64,000 bases of DNA, from positions 47,531,561 to 47,595,560 of the forward strand of contig NC_088775.1 in the NCBI RefSeq assembly GCF_954871325.1, read 5' to 3'. Below, in pieces: positions 46,830 to 59,300 of the stretch (position 1 is the first letter of the stretch; each line of letters begins with the position of its first letter). The position numbers and the translations under genes were made by a program. This DNA is from Gordionus sp. m RMFG-2023. Lineage: Eukaryota > Nematomorpha > Gordioida > Chordodea > Parachordodidae. Below the pieces are notes generated by a model. That model saw only the letters and a list, made by a program, of their open reading frames with translations, was not told the origin of the DNA and did no database searches.

Positions 46830-46943
46830 GCGTCTCAAATAGCCACGTTTGAGGAAAATATTTTCTTTCAATTTCCGTTTGTGAACTACTTTTTTTATCC
46901 AAGTTTTTTGCAAAGCCTAATCGTTTATCAATATCAATCAAAT
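46830..46943 (-). CDS. C3/alpha-2-macroglobulin-like protein, exon with the FPQTWLF motif
   Basis: The minus-strand exon begins after AAAACAG| and ends GAGACGC|GTAAAT. It reads LIDIDKRLGFAKNLDKKSSS, QTEIERKYFPQTWLFET and leaves a split Gln codon for the next exon. C3 has HLGLARSNLDED followed by EFPESWLW at the same spacing, so LGFAKNLDKK is a further C3-like trait. In C3 this stretch follows the anaphylatoxin domain. The product would be secreted, and the missing upstream exons would carry the signal peptide and MG1-6. They probably lie above 47 kb or outside the window. Confidence 0.82.
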
Positions 46944-46994
46944 CTGTTTTAAAAGGTATCGGTAAGAAAATATTTAAATTGTTAATCATATAAA

Positions 46995-47160
46995 AATTAA
47001 TTAGAAATAACAGAGTGAAGTATCGCGATATTTGTATAGAATGGCACGTTGATACTTCAAACTTTTTAATATATTGCAGTCTTATAGCAATACATTTCAT
47101 ACGTGTTTGTAATGAATCGATACATTTCAGATACTTTTTGTCTTAAAATATAATCTACTC
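46995..47160 (-). CDS. Possible anaphylatoxin-like exon upstream of the FPQTW exon
   Basis: On the minus strand, KCIDSLQTRMKCIAIRLQYI is followed by KKFEVSTCHSIQISRYF. The order Cys, Cys-x3-Arg, Ile, Cys, aromatic resembles the anaphylatoxin domain of C3/C4/C5 (CC..C..R..I......C). The two CC pairs are not complete and spacing differs by a few residues. It lies exactly where this domain should be in a C3-type gene. Splice borders are not fixed. Treat as a suggestion. Confidence 0.3.
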
Positions 47161-48935
47161 GTTTTTAATGCAAATTTAAAATTATAAAAATTATTTAATT
47201 TTAAATAAAATTATATTATAAAAAATATTTAGTTCTACATAATTAAAATTATATGAATTAAAAATAATTGTTATTTAGATAAACTCAATTAATTAATCCG
47301 ACATTTCTTATTTTTGATAATTTTTTCTACAAATTCAAATACAGGTAATACTAAAATTATATTATAAGGATGATTATTAATTTTAATTTAACTAATATTA
47401 TATGTTATTTCCATATTTTTTTTATAAAAGTTTATTTAGAATTAAAATATGCTTCAGTTTAATTCCTTATTTGTGAGATGAATTAACAGCTGCTATGCAT
47501 CGCTCATATTTGCAGCTTGAATAGTGTGTATCTAATACTTAGAGAATTGAGAGAAAGGGGAAGAGTTGCAAGTGTTAGAAGAGCAGCTATCAACTTTTTC
47601 AATTTCCTATACTTAATTGCGGAAAAAAAATTCAAAAAAGTTACATTGTTCATTTTTGATGAGCCAATGCTACAACATGATGAAAATTAAAATGTAAAAC
47701 AAAACCTTAACATTTTTTTTTCCACATAGACAAGATTTCACTATTTTTAATAATTTTTAAAATATCTATTTTAAAATAAAACACTACATATAGCGCATTA
47801 GTAGAAGATATATTTAATGTCGCCAATGTTTTACTGATAGGAGGCCTCATATTGATAAAAACTGAAATGTTATTTTGGAAATTCCAATAAAATTAATGTA
47901 TCTAAAATGTGTCGATATTTTTATCGATAGCAAATATATCAGTGGAAAATGTATTTGTATCGATATCGACGGACCATTTTAGCTCGATTGTGTCCTAATA
48001 TTATCATCAAGTCTGTAACACAAATTAGCTTATCGCGTAAAAAATAACTAATCTAAAGTGGTCCAGCTATACCAAAGTAAAAATGCTTTAGAAAAAAATT
48101 AAATCTCAGAAGGTGAGAAGAATTGCAATTCGAATATCATTGGCTATTAGAGAAGGTCATGGGTCTCAAATGGGACATGTCCTAGATATAGTATTTTAAA
48201 GACTAGCCCGTTTTCAAAAAATACGAAGGAATTTTTATAGTTTAATTTAAACAAAATTTTATTAAAATTATTAAATGGATCTAACATTTTTAAGAAACTG
48301 GTATCATTTTTTTTAAATAACTTACAATTTTTAAAACAAATTTTACAGAAGAATTTTTGAAAAAGAGATTAATGTCGAACATTACTTGTTGTATTATCCA
48401 TAAATCGGCCTTTTATAAAACACTATAACAATAAATGAAACATTATTCCCTATCTTAGTCTCAAACAGCTATCTCCAAAATTTGTTTAATTAGATATTAA
48501 ACAACTTCCATCTGTAATAAATTTATTAAGACATAAAAGTCAGAATAGGCGCACTGAACGTTTTCAGTTTCGGGTATATACTTCCTGTATTTTCAAAATA
48601 TTTAAATCTAAATAGTGCTGTTCACAAACAAATTATTTCATCATTGTTTTTTATGTGCAAATATGATATAATATCTACTCAAATTAAAAAGGTGCAATGC
48701 CATTTAGAGATCGATCGAAATCGACTAACCAATTTTGAGTCATGTCCTAGGTCTTCATTAACTACAATTTTGAAAACTATGTTACGAGAAGAGGGGTGAG
48801 GGTGTGATCGAAATTTAAAAAAATCATTAAGGCAATTGATATTTTTTTTGGAAGGGCCTGAGCTAGCTTATAAGCATGGATAAAGCGTAAAAAAATTTAA
48901 CAATACGTATTTATCCTGTCCTAGGTTAGATAAAA
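47161..48935. other. AT-rich stretch, nothing recognised
   Basis: Searched on the minus strand for further complement-like exons without success. A copy of the AATGTATTTGTATCGATATCG repeat lies at about 47950. Confidence 0.4.
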
Positions 48936-49294
48936 AAGGCGCGTAGCCAGGAATTATCTACAGAAGTGGGGAGGGGGGGGGCGTTGAATTTATTTATATT
49001 GAAATAAAAAAAAATTGGAGCATTAACAATTTATTAGAACTAATCAATACAACATTTATTATAACCAAGCATATAAAATATTAGAAAATACTAAGTATTT
49101 AAGAGCAAATATAATATTATTAAAAAATATTATAGCTATAATAAGTATATAAATCACAGTAAAATATAGAATTATTAAAAGTTAATATTATCGTTCATAA
49201 GTGATTATTTGCGATTAGGTCCATTTTTTAATAATTTAATCTGAATGTGGATTAAATCTCGATGTATATGCAAATCTAGTCCATTCAATCAATT

Positions 49295-49420
49295 TTAAAA
49301 TGTCATAATTTTGAGACAGGCTTTTTTATTCTCTGTAGTGAAGAAAAGATCCTCATTTGATCTTGTATTAATTGGTATTGTTGCCAAAATATACGGGTGA
49401 TGATAGTCGCAAGACAAATG
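49295..49420 (-). pseudogene. hAT-I transposase, C-terminal remnant
   Basis: The minus-strand reading contains YILATIPINTRSNEDLFFTT and ENKKACLK, a decayed form of the dimerisation domain LATLPIST.TNERTFSSL..LKTYLR. Key Ser/Glu-Arg positions are altered. It belongs to the minus-strand element whose 3' end is at 48936. Confidence 0.65.
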
Positions 49421-50051
49421 ACTTCTTACTATTTTAGGTAAGCGCGAGCCTAATATTTTATTCATGGATTGTCCGCTCAATGTGATAATAAAAAAATACA
49501 AGTCCTTTCACGCTTACTACTATATAAATTTTGACCCCACCCGCCCGCTCACGAAAGACAATATTTTGATCAGGCCCGAAAATTTTTTAAAAACTTTATT
49601 GCTATACTTTTATGCTTTTTTGAATTTATTCTATTATTTTATTTCTCTAATTCCATATTAATAACACAAAATAATTACAATTTATAAATCAGATTTTTAT
49701 TTAGAAAAAGAAAATTTTATGTTTTTTATTTCAATTGTGTTCACTTTTCCTCTAATAACCGATTGGCTATAGAAAATAACCTTTAACTAGAAGCTAAACC
49801 TGCCGGGGCTGACAATTTTGCTAGCTAATTTTCTCAAAAAAAGGAAATGAATTTTCCTGCTTCCAAGACTTTAAAATATTGTCATTGTTATTTGTTTTAT
49901 GAACGATAAATCTACTCTCATCTTTAGATGTTTGATACTTCATCAGAATCATCTAGAAATTCTCAGAATAGGGTTTTTTATATGCGAATATGAATTAGAA
50001 AAGTTACAAATGATAGTCGACATTGTCTTATGCATATCATCTAATTTTATA

Positions 50052-50315
50052 TCATTTAGCTTTTTTAAGGTTGTTATATATATCTTCCTTTTCTTCGTCT
50101 ATTAAAAATTTAAGACTTTTTAAATTCGGATCTAGAATGCCTAACTTATATAGTGGCTGCATTATTGATCTTTCCTTTAAAAGAAATTTTGTACTATGCT
50201 TTAGGGTTTTGATATTTATTATATCACTTTCAGAAGGTGGACATTTTACTAATTTTTGTTTCCATAGATAAACTTCATTTATTGTGGGACGAGAATTTGC
50301 ACTCAGATTATCCAA
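50052..50315 (-). CDS. Unrecognised 87-codon open stretch within hAT-I
   Basis: The minus-strand reading starts MDNLSANSRPTINEVYLWKQ and continues to IYNNLKKAK, with a lysine-rich composition and no transmembrane or zinc motif. I do not recognise it. It lies between two transposase pieces and may be the remnant of another inserted element. Confidence 0.2.
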   Translation of the reverse strand: MDNLSANSRPTINEVYLWKQKLVKCPPSESDIINIKTLKHSTKFLLKERSIMQPLYKLGILDPNLKSLKFLIDEEKEDIYNNLKKAK

Positions 50316-51878
50316 TCATTTTTTGAATATTGATAAAAAATTAAGTAGTGCATAAGACTCTATAATCATTGCAAAGTATATTTATTATGATCATTATGTA
50401 GTAACTCATTCAAAAAAAATTGTATTAAGTTCAGACCTTTAATATATATATACTCAAACAATTGAGAGGCAATAGAAAAGCTAAAATAAATAATATCCCA
50501 AGAACAGATACAGAGAAAAGATAAATTAATATTTAAATGTAAATTATAAAAATTATTGTTAGTTATACATATATAAATAATTATAATTGAGATTTTAGAT
50601 TTGTAGGTAAATATGAGAAAATTTAAACAATAAGTTATTAAGATGTTTAATTTTCCTATAAATTCTGACTGATTACAATTTGAGTGCAAATGATTAGTAT
50701 ATTTTATATATTTAAAATATAAATGAAAATAAAACATAATTGAAATTATTTATTACTAGTTTCTATTGCTGAACGAGAGTTGAGGCATTTATTATTTATC
50801 TTAAATTGTAATTTTATAAGAGGTAAAAAATGTTGTTTATAAAATGCAGAAGTATTTTTTCAAAAAAAACTAAATTAAATTAGAAAATATATATTATAAT
50901 TATAAAATTGCAAATTTATACTCATAAAAAAACAATTTTAAAAATTAAAATTTCGTAATATACATGGGAAATTCATCACACCCAATCATACCTGGCAATA
51001 ATTTTGTGAAAGCCTGCCACGCCTAATAATTTATAATTTATTTACATTCACGACATTACCTACCGTGACCCATAATGTCATGCGTAATTTAACGGCCCAC
51101 GCCCACCTCTTCTTACTATTAACAAGAAAAAAAAGCTAGATTTTTTGTTATTTATATGCATTTTCCGAGTCATTAGAGGTATACGAGGATAATAATTAAA
51201 AGAAATTTATTAACGAAGTTAAATAATCCGCCCATTATTTTTTAATTTGAGCATTTGATTCTTATTCTTTATTAAATTCAAAATGTTTGATATATCAAAA
51301 TTAATAATTCTTTATTTTATAGTACTTGTGACTATAAACGTAAAAAGAGATATATTGGAATGCAGGTATATATGATAAGTAGATGTATATTTATTCTAGA
51401 AAAATGAAGGACAATTCTGTCACATGTGGAGACATTTAATTACATATTAATAAATTTGAAATCTTATGACACTACTACAAATACAATAATACATAAAAAC
51501 TCTATAAGAATAAAATATCGACTTTTATAATTATATAAGATTATCATTTTTTAAATAAATAATCTTAATATATTTATAGATATTTAACCATGGGATAAGC
51601 TTGAGAAAAATTATGACCTATTTTATAGTAAGCGATTTATGTTCAGGCATCGCGTTAAACGCCATCGAAATCACAGTTGATTCTTCATTAACAATGACAC
51701 ATGGAGCTTAATATTTTTTAAAATAACGCAAACGCTCCATATTTATAAATTATACTTATTTATTGGCTTGATTTTGTAAATAACGCACCGATGAAGCATA
51801 ATACGTTTACTTTAAATTAGGCCTTACATATAAGGGTAAGCAAATCGGTGTCTACTATAGTGATCTATATGTCGATTA

Positions 51879-52088
51879 CTATGAGTTAACCTTCAATCCA
51901 AGCATTTTTCTTGTTCCTTTACAATCCGGTTGAAATCGAGACTTAGGCATAACTGGGGGCTGAGTTAAAGATGTATCCAAAAGTGGAATAAAAACGGTTA
52001 TTTTATGGTAATCCTTAATTGAGTTCACGTTAATATTACCAATTTTTTTTAAAATAAGTAATATATGCCAAAATAATAATTCTTTCAT
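51879..52088 (-). pseudogene. hAT transposase fragment inside hAT-I
   Basis: The minus-strand reading contains NVNSIKDYHKITVFIPLLDT, which matches the part before the dimerisation domain in hAT-C1 and hAT-H (KINVFIPLLDTF). It is the second occurrence of this region within 48936-53880. Confidence 0.6.
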
Positions 52089-52689
52089 TAGACTGGGCTT
52101 TTATTTGAACCTTTATATCTTTTTTTTCTTCCAAGAAATAGATTAAAATTATAATAAGGGCCGTGTTAAAATCGTCTCTATTTTTAATCTACTAAATTTA
52201 TTACCCTCATATTTTTGTTAGTCATAATAAAGTACGTAGCCAGCGGATGCCCCCGCCCTCCCATAGCAAAAATTTTAAATATAAAAGGTTCTCCTAAATG
52301 ACACGACCAATGGTAAAAGTTACCCAGGTTTCCTCTGCTTATTAAATAGGACGTGATATTTTTATCTTTTTTGGAGGTCAATGCTATTTGGGTAGACTAT
52401 CAAATTAAGACTTCCTAAAATATAAATATTTAGTTCATTTCGAAACATTTATCAAATTTTATTTGGAATTTTTTTTTTTAAATGATAGTAAAATTTTAAA
52501 AATATAAGGTAATATAAAAAAGTTTTAAACCTGCTTTGAATATTTATAATCAAAAACAAATTTTCAAATTGAAAATATTGGGTGTTAAATTATTTAACTT
52601 CACAATAAATTTCTCTTCATTATTGATATCTTAGTAAAATTCTATTGACTCGGAAAATGCATTTAAATAAGAAAAAGTTGCTTTTTTTA

Positions 52690-53520
52690 TTTCTAATAAG
52701 TCATTTGTCGAACCACTATCATCTCCTAAAATATACAATCGATTTTTTAAATATATTTGGAAAAAACTCCAAAATATATTTAAAATATGCAATTCTTTCA
52801 TTCCGTTCTTGGAAGATTATTAATTAAAATAATTTTTCATAAAATTTAAATTATGAAATTAATAGGCTTTCAAGATATATTTATATCCTCTGAATAAAAT
52901 ATAGCTAAAATATTAAATTTTTCAATATCAAGATTTAATATATCCTCAGAAGGATTTATAAGTTTTTGTAAATTGGATAGAGCCATTTGATGAATCACAA
53001 ATCGTTCATTGATTTGAGTCAAAAATGTATCCAAAAGTGGAATAACAAAGGCATTTTAAGGTAATTCTCAATTGAGTCCATATTAATATTGCAACCATTT
53101 GTAAGTGCAAGCTACTGAATTTAAAAGCCATATAATTTCTTTCGCTTCAACAATCACATATCTCTTGATACGGTCTTTGTCTCTTAATTTTCTAAATAAT
53201 AATATAGACGATTCTCATAGCTTCAGCCAACTCCATATCATTTCTTTGAAAAATATTGCATAAATTTTGGTGTAATTAATAGAACTTATTGATATATTCC
53301 AATGCAAAAAAAATCCGCTCTCGTATTGAATCTAATAATATATCTACTTCAGATAAAATACCCGATTTAGGTCATTCTAATATTTCTCCAAGGACAATCA
53401 GAATAGGCTCTTCTATATATAAAATGCTGTAACAGCTTGATGTCTAGGGTTTCATCTGGTTAGGAATGCTTTTTACAATTTCATTTTTCTTGCAGTAAAA
53501 GAAGTCTCAAAAATAATCTA
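52690..53520 (-). pseudogene. hAT-I transposase, central part
   Basis: Minus-strand pieces include DTFLTQINERFVIHQMALSN and FYSEDINIS (about 52890-53030), which align with DTFITQANERFLIY and FYHEDINVS of hAT-C1. Sequence at 53160-53520 is similar to the TRW-to-RIAE part of the same protein. Many stops. It belongs to the element that ends at 53880. Confidence 0.65.
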
Positions 53521-53889
53521 TTCAGCAAATTCGGTCTCTTTGGATATCTGATCATACATCTAAAAATTTTGCCCATAGTTATTAATAGAGATAAATTAAA
53601 TAGATTTTTTTTGGTTGATAAAATTATCTTATATCCATCAATGTTTAAGGTTCAAATAAATGTATAAAAATATACTTTAAACTTTCGTGGGATAAAATAT
53701 TAATATACAGGGAAGAAATATTTAAATTAATTTCTTTTTGCTAAAATTCAAAATAGAATATAACCTAATTGAAATAGAATACTTTACACACAATTCATAA
53801 AACCCTTTTATATTTTTCCAAAAAATAATATGTACGGGGGGGGGGTTATCCCCTCTTCCTCCCCGTTGGCTACGCGCCTGAACAATATG

Positions 53890-54800
53890 TAATCATATAT
53901 TCACTGTCCTATTCTATTTTAAAAAATAATCTGGTGCAACCAAGAGCAATGTATCAACAACAATACCTCAGATCACATTATCATGAATTGTACCTAATTA
54001 TATATAAAAATCAACATTAGACAATATTCAGTTGTGATAAATAAAATAATAAATTCATTATTAAAGCAAAAAAATATCAGGACGGAGGGAGACGTGATTC
54101 TAAGTAAATCGCACCTTGTCCTAGAAGAAAAACGAGAGGAGAGATAACCTTCACCATAGCAATAATGTCTAAAATTATATCCTAAAAATTAAATTATGTT
54201 ATTTATAAATCAATCAGGCAGCTGCCGTTATAACTGCCATTTAAAATATATTAATATGTATCGATAATAAAATCTATTTACTATTAATCTGAGTTTAAAA
54301 AATAATTAAACTTGATATAGAATTTTTATTATATGCCACAGATCTTTTGCCTCTATTTTGTCTTCTAGATAATTTTCGAGGGCCTATGTTTGTTATAAAC
54401 GTAAAGCCTAACGTTGAAAATACATCTTCCACTATCAAACTATTAGTCTTAGAGCGCGTATGCTTACTTTTTAAATAATCATGAACCTATTTATAAAAAA
54501 AATTGAATGAAACGTTTAAATCGATTTAACAAATTTACGGAAGCTGAGGAAAATGTAGGCGCTATGTCGTAAAATTGTAAAGCCCTATCCATGGCGAAAA
54601 ATGATACAAATGCATCTGGTATTCCTTTAACTATTAAGACTAACTTCTCTTCAGGGTTATATTGAGGTGATTTTAGCGAAATGTCTATCTTTATTTTTTA
54701 ATTTACAAATTTCAATCAAATATTTAAAAATTTTTTAATTCAATGGCAATTCTTATGATAGCTAGTTAATTTACATATTTTTATTATAATTTATGTAAAT
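53890..54800. other. AT-rich stretch, nothing firm
   Basis: The minus-strand sequence near 54350-54440 (antisense of AAAACGAGAGG-like scraps) gives no motif. No gene called. Confidence 0.35.
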
Positions 54801-54811
54801 ATAAGCTGTCA

Positions 54812-55033
54812 GAAGCGTAGGGAGTCAAGGAATTCCTTAAAATTTTTAAAAGGCATTTTGTTAGTAAAATATTATGTGATATACCTTTTATTAATTTTAA
54901 AGTAGACTAAAGATTAATAAAATAAACGTTTAATAAAATATAATATGGACTAAAATTAATGAATACTTACTTGGTATTCGTAATTAAACTTCGATTCCCC
55001 CCCTTCCCGAAAACAAAATCTAAATACGCCTCT
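54812..55033. mobile_element. Short MITE J
   Basis: 222 bases. Ends GAAGCGTAGGGAGTC and, inverted, AGAGGCGTATTTAG; a C run lies inside the right end. Flanks AGCTGTCA (54804-54811) and AGCTGTGA (55034-55041) match at 7 of 8. Non-coding, probably mobilised by a hAT-C or hAT-H type transposase. Confidence 0.75.
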
Positions 55034-55424
55034 AGCTGTGATCTTACGACCAATAAAAACTGGCCAAATATTGTTCATACAGTATAAATTTCGTGCCCAT
55101 ACCTTACTAAAGGAAGAAAAATAAAATGAAATATATTTTTTTATTGTTGCAATCAAACACATATGATATGCATGGAATGCCTAGCAAGCCAAAAAATAGG
55201 TCTATTATTTAATGCACTAAGACATGATCGGGATGATCACTCAAAACAACAAAAATGGTTTGGGTTAGGTTTATATTTATAAAATTGGGTGGATTCCTTT
55301 TGCTTTACTTAATTTAAACAATCTCAAATATGGGGTTATTTACCAACCTTACTAAGCTGATAAATATAACTGTAACAATTGCCAATAATAGGGTTAAAAA
55401 TTTGTTGATTATATTAACTTATTT

Positions 55425-55560
55425 TTTTTTATGCGTAAGATTAACATTTTTAATTTAAACGAAACCGTTATTTTACGTTATTTTACTTTAAATTAAATTT
55501 TATTTTTATTATTATTTTTTGTATATATCGGGGTAACAAATTATTTTTGTTATTTCTTTT
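55425..55560. repeat. Dispersed AT-rich repeat, copy 1
   Basis: The block containing TTATTTTACTTTAAATTAA and, further on, TTGTTATTTCTTTTATAT is shared with 60150-60290. About 130 bases, ends unclear. Confidence 0.6.
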
Positions 55561-55599
55561 ATATTTGCGTAACGTAAATTATTGAAAGCTGGCATTAGG

Positions 55600-56550
55600 A
55601 TAACAAAATATAGACTCAAAGTTGTCAAAATATGATGGCAAAGATCAAGATTATAGAACCTCAAGTTAAAGTAAGTTATAACGGGAATACCTAATTCTGG
55701 AATTAATTATTGTGGATAGCCAAAAGATTTCATACTATGCCCATATGGTTTCACCCAATTAAATATATCACAAAAATATTCGCGGTTAATTTAAAAGAAA
55801 ATATTTTCTACAGAATATCAAAATTAAGTTGACTTAGAATCAAAATTAAAGAATAAGCCATCTAAGAAAACCTCACAATCAAGACCAAAACTAATACCGA
55901 CAAAAAGAATGCCTTAATCAAAACAAGGAAAGGTTAAGAAAGATGAAACTGTGTAAAGATTCTCAGATAATTTTAACCTTAATACATCAAAATTTCAGCA
56001 AATGATTATCAACCGAATGTAACAATTCTTCACAATATATCCTTAATTAAAATTTCAAAATCACTCATACCTCCTATCAATTTAAAGAATATATTATTTA
56101 AGTGGTCTTGTGCACAAAATCTGCAAAATAAGGAGCAGAAAAATTCTAATCTTCTTAAGACACCACCAATGTCTGATACAGTTTATAAGTGCATGCTTTA
56201 TAGCTCTAGAAATGATTATCCCACAACATTTGAAAACTTGACTCTAGATTCAAGACATATATGATTGTCAGGCTAATTCTTACTGGGCAGATACGAATAA
56301 TTTTGCTCAATTTACAAATAATTTATCCATTAAAAAATTTCTGATGGGGTAGAAATAGCAATTATGAACAGATTTTAAATGACATAACGCAGGTAAACTT
56401 TAAACCTAATTTAAATGCCTTCATTGTAAATGAGGGAAATTTAATTCATCTTCTAAAAAATAATTGCTATACATTCACAATATTTTATAGTTGATAATAT
56501 AACATTAATTAAAGTTATTCTTTTTAAAATTTATAAAAGAGATACCATTA
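55600..56550. other. Less AT-biased stretch, possible coding relic
   Basis: Codon-like composition and peptide scraps (for example SYWADTNNFAQFTNNLSIKK near 56280-56340) suggest a decayed retrocopy or exon group, but stops occur in all frames and I recognise no family. Confidence 0.25.
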
Positions 56551-57229
56551 TAATTAAATAGGTGTAATTAATAATGTGAAAATATAGCCGCCGACGGTGC
56601 CAAATTTTTTTTAGGTGGTAGGTATAGGTTTTTAAGGGGAGGGTTTGCATACAGTGAATATCCTGTCATATATGTGCTATATACAGTATTGGCGTCATTT
56701 GGAAAAGTTATGTCAAAATTTTCAAATTGCGGGAGAAATTTGGTATTATGAGGGAGAAATATGAAAATTGCGGTAGAAATATAAAAATTGCTAAAAAAAT
56801 ATTTTATTTTGAATTGACTTAATTATCCGCCTATTATTTTTATAATTAGTTTATATAAATACAAAGTCGGTAACATCTTGATTTATTAAAATATATTAAT
56901 TTATAAAAATAACCAATGATCTTTTTTAAATATAAAAGAATGTAAACAAGATAAAATTTTATTTAAAAAAACTATTTTAATTTTACAATTAAAAATATAT
57001 TTTATGCGAATGTCCAGCAAAACGACCGCAATTGGAAATAGGGATAGGCGCTTAATTATCACGTATCACGTTTAAATACATAATAAGGTACTCCAAAAAT
57101 AAGAAATAATACAGATGCAACTACAGTTGCGGCAATTGTAATCACTTATCTTGTAGTACAACATTCATAGAGATACTTATCATCACAATGTTCGTAGAAT
57201 CTTTTTACCATGATATTTAACGACTCTAA

Positions 57230-57825
57230 TATAAATAAAAACTATACTAGTAGAACAAAATTGAGCAAGGCTATCATCATTGTTTTGGGACCTAAATCCA
57301 GGAGGTCAATTCTTGACGATTTGAAAGATGACATACATATGCATTTCTAACAGATGCATCTAATAAGGTCGTTTCAATAAAACTATTAAAATAGTGAAAA
57401 ATCTAAAGACATAGTGGTAAATATAGCAGATTCGAGATTATCAATAAATTGCATGTCAGCTTTCTGATTTGATAATGCCTCAGTGAATTTTATAATAACA
57501 GAGTGTATTTACAGAATTGAGTCAGCACAATGTTGGTTGCGATTTGTTCCTAATACCCGCCATTGATAGAATTTTAAAATTTTATAAACCTTTAAAAAAA
57601 TATTTCTTTAAAGATTTTAAAAGCTGTCCTAACATTTTGAAAATTTTTCCCAATAATGAATGGCAGAGATATATTTAGGAATGATTTCACATGTAGGAAA
57701 TCTACTACAGGCAGTTGATGTATAGTTATAATCAGAAGAATCTTAACAAAGATTCACAAAATTATGCTGCAGATGTGTTCATCTTTACAGTTAAAAATTG
57801 ACAATAAATTTTATGGCGACATTGC
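57230..57825 (+). pseudogene. hAT-Q transposase, plus-strand partial copy (left arm)
   Basis: The plus reading gives RTKLSKAIIIVLGPKSRRSI, LDDLKDDIHMH, then FDNASVNF, and PAIDRILKFYKPLKKYF with KSCPNILK. These match the minus-strand copy piece by piece, including SKAI..VL......RSILD.LKD and DRILKFYKPLKKYF. Compared with that copy about 250-300 bases are missing in the middle. Many stops are present. Confidence 0.75.
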
Positions 57826-57839
57826 TAAAACTTAATTAT

Positions 57840-59300
57840 ATTTTATTTGAGATTTAAATAATAGAACTAAATGTTTAATGTCGTTATTGAGATATTTATA
57901 AAATTCCTGGCATGACATATTATATATTTGTTTTAGCTCGACCTCTAATGTTGTTAAGGCAATCCAATTTCCTTTTTCCAGGCAGTCCTCATCAGGCTAA
58001 ACATGCGCTCGGATGAGGCATTAAATGAGGTAAGGAGAAGACATACTCTCATTTTTTCCAAGCATGGGGATTTATCGTTATTAAGAAAAAATTCTACCTA
58101 TTTCTCCTCTGCTTTTAGACCATTTAACTTTAAGTATTTTGGCGAATCATAAAAAATAGAGAGAATTACAATCTCCTCAAACAAGACATCAATGTCTTTC
58201 GGTATTTTTAATATATTTATTAAATTATAAAAACCATCTATTGATGGTTATTTATACATTTGTAAATAGAGTTATTAAAATCGAATTTTGATTGTAAATA
58301 TTTTAAAATTGTCTTAATAAAAATATCTGCTTCATTTAAAAATATATTAATTAGAGTATTATTTGAACATTTTAATATAATATTTTAGCAATAGCGCCAT
58401 AAAATTTATTATCAATTTTTAACTGTAGAGATGAACAGAGCTGTAGCATGATTTTGTGAATCCTTTTTAATAAAGAGTATTCTGATTGCAACTGAATATT
58501 AACTGCATACGTAGATTTCCTACATGTGAAACGAATCCCAAATATGCTTCTGCCATTTTATACTCGAAAAAATTTTTCAAAATTTTAGGACAGCTTTTAC
58601 AATCTCTATTTAAGAAGTATTTTTTTAAGGGTTTGTAAAATTTTAAAATTCTATCGATGGCAGTTATTAATGACAAACACCTGATAGGTATATATCGCAA
58701 CAACTCGCACCATTCCAAGTCAGACCACTTCACCAACTCTTTTAATCCATAAACTCTTTTAGTTGATTAACTAAATTCGTCAAAACATTTCATCACAAAT
58801 TATTTCGACATCCACAGTACATTCATTGCCTTCTTGCAAGAATTATGTATATATTATACAGCCAATTGGTATTAATTCATTATTGTGCTGCCACAATTTG
58901 GTAACTTTGGTTTTTGCCAAAATTTACAGAGGCATTATCAGCGCAGAAAGCTGACATGCAAATCATTGATAACCCTGAATCAGCTATATTTGCCATTATG
59001 TGGCTAGCTACATTGTTGGATTTTTCACTATGCGAGGAAAATATTTTGACCGTTTTATTGAAATTTTCTTATTCTTGTTGAAATAGCGAAGGATCGATGG
59101 AAATGTTTTAATATTTTCCTTATTAGATGCTGTTAGAATTGCATATGGATGCCCATCTTTCAAATAGTCTAGAATTGACCTCTAGGATTCAAGTACTAAA
59201 ACACTTGTGATAGCCTTGCTCATTTTTGTTCTGCCACAAGTAAGGTTTGCACTTATATTGGAGTCGTTAAATATCATGAGAAAAAGACGATCCACATTGT
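57840..59300 (-). pseudogene. hAT-Q transposase, minus-strand copy
   Basis: Minus-strand motifs in order: RTKMSKAITSVLVLES, then RSILDYLKDGHPYAIL (about 59140-59245); FCADNASVNFGKNQSYQIV (about 58895-58955); CTVDVEIICDEMF (about 58785-58825); the open stretch 58467-58736 with SDLEWCELLRYIPIRCLSLI, DRILKFYKPLKKYF and EAYLGFVSHVGNLRMQL; and the dimerisation domain LLTSFNASSERMFSLMRTAW near 57980-58045. FCADNASVNFG and the RILK.Y.PLK.YF block are typical of the hAT branch related to ZNF862/KIAA1586-like proteins. Stops and small frame changes break it. Confidence 0.8.

Larger units (their letters stand above)
48936..53880 (-). mobile_element. hAT-I, compound minus-strand element of the hAT-C group
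   Basis: The left end AAGGCGCGTAGCCAGGAATT and the right end, inverted, CAGGCGCGTAGCCAACGGGG are typical hAT-C type ends, with G/C runs inside. Flanking 8-mers (AGATAAAA, AACAATAT) do not match, so the original duplication is lost or the ends belong to two insertions. Transposase pieces read on the minus strand. The segment that encodes FIPLLDT occurs twice, at about 51960-52010 and about 53010-53060, so a second copy lies inside. A further solo terminus, TACGTAGCCAGCGGATGCC, is at about 52231. A GC-rich MITE piece is at about 49535-49600. Confidence 0.65.

Noticed and set aside
50366-50737. Minus-strand open frame of 123 codons
   Set aside because: Composition is Ile/Tyr/Asn-rich as expected for random AT-rich DNA, with no domain.
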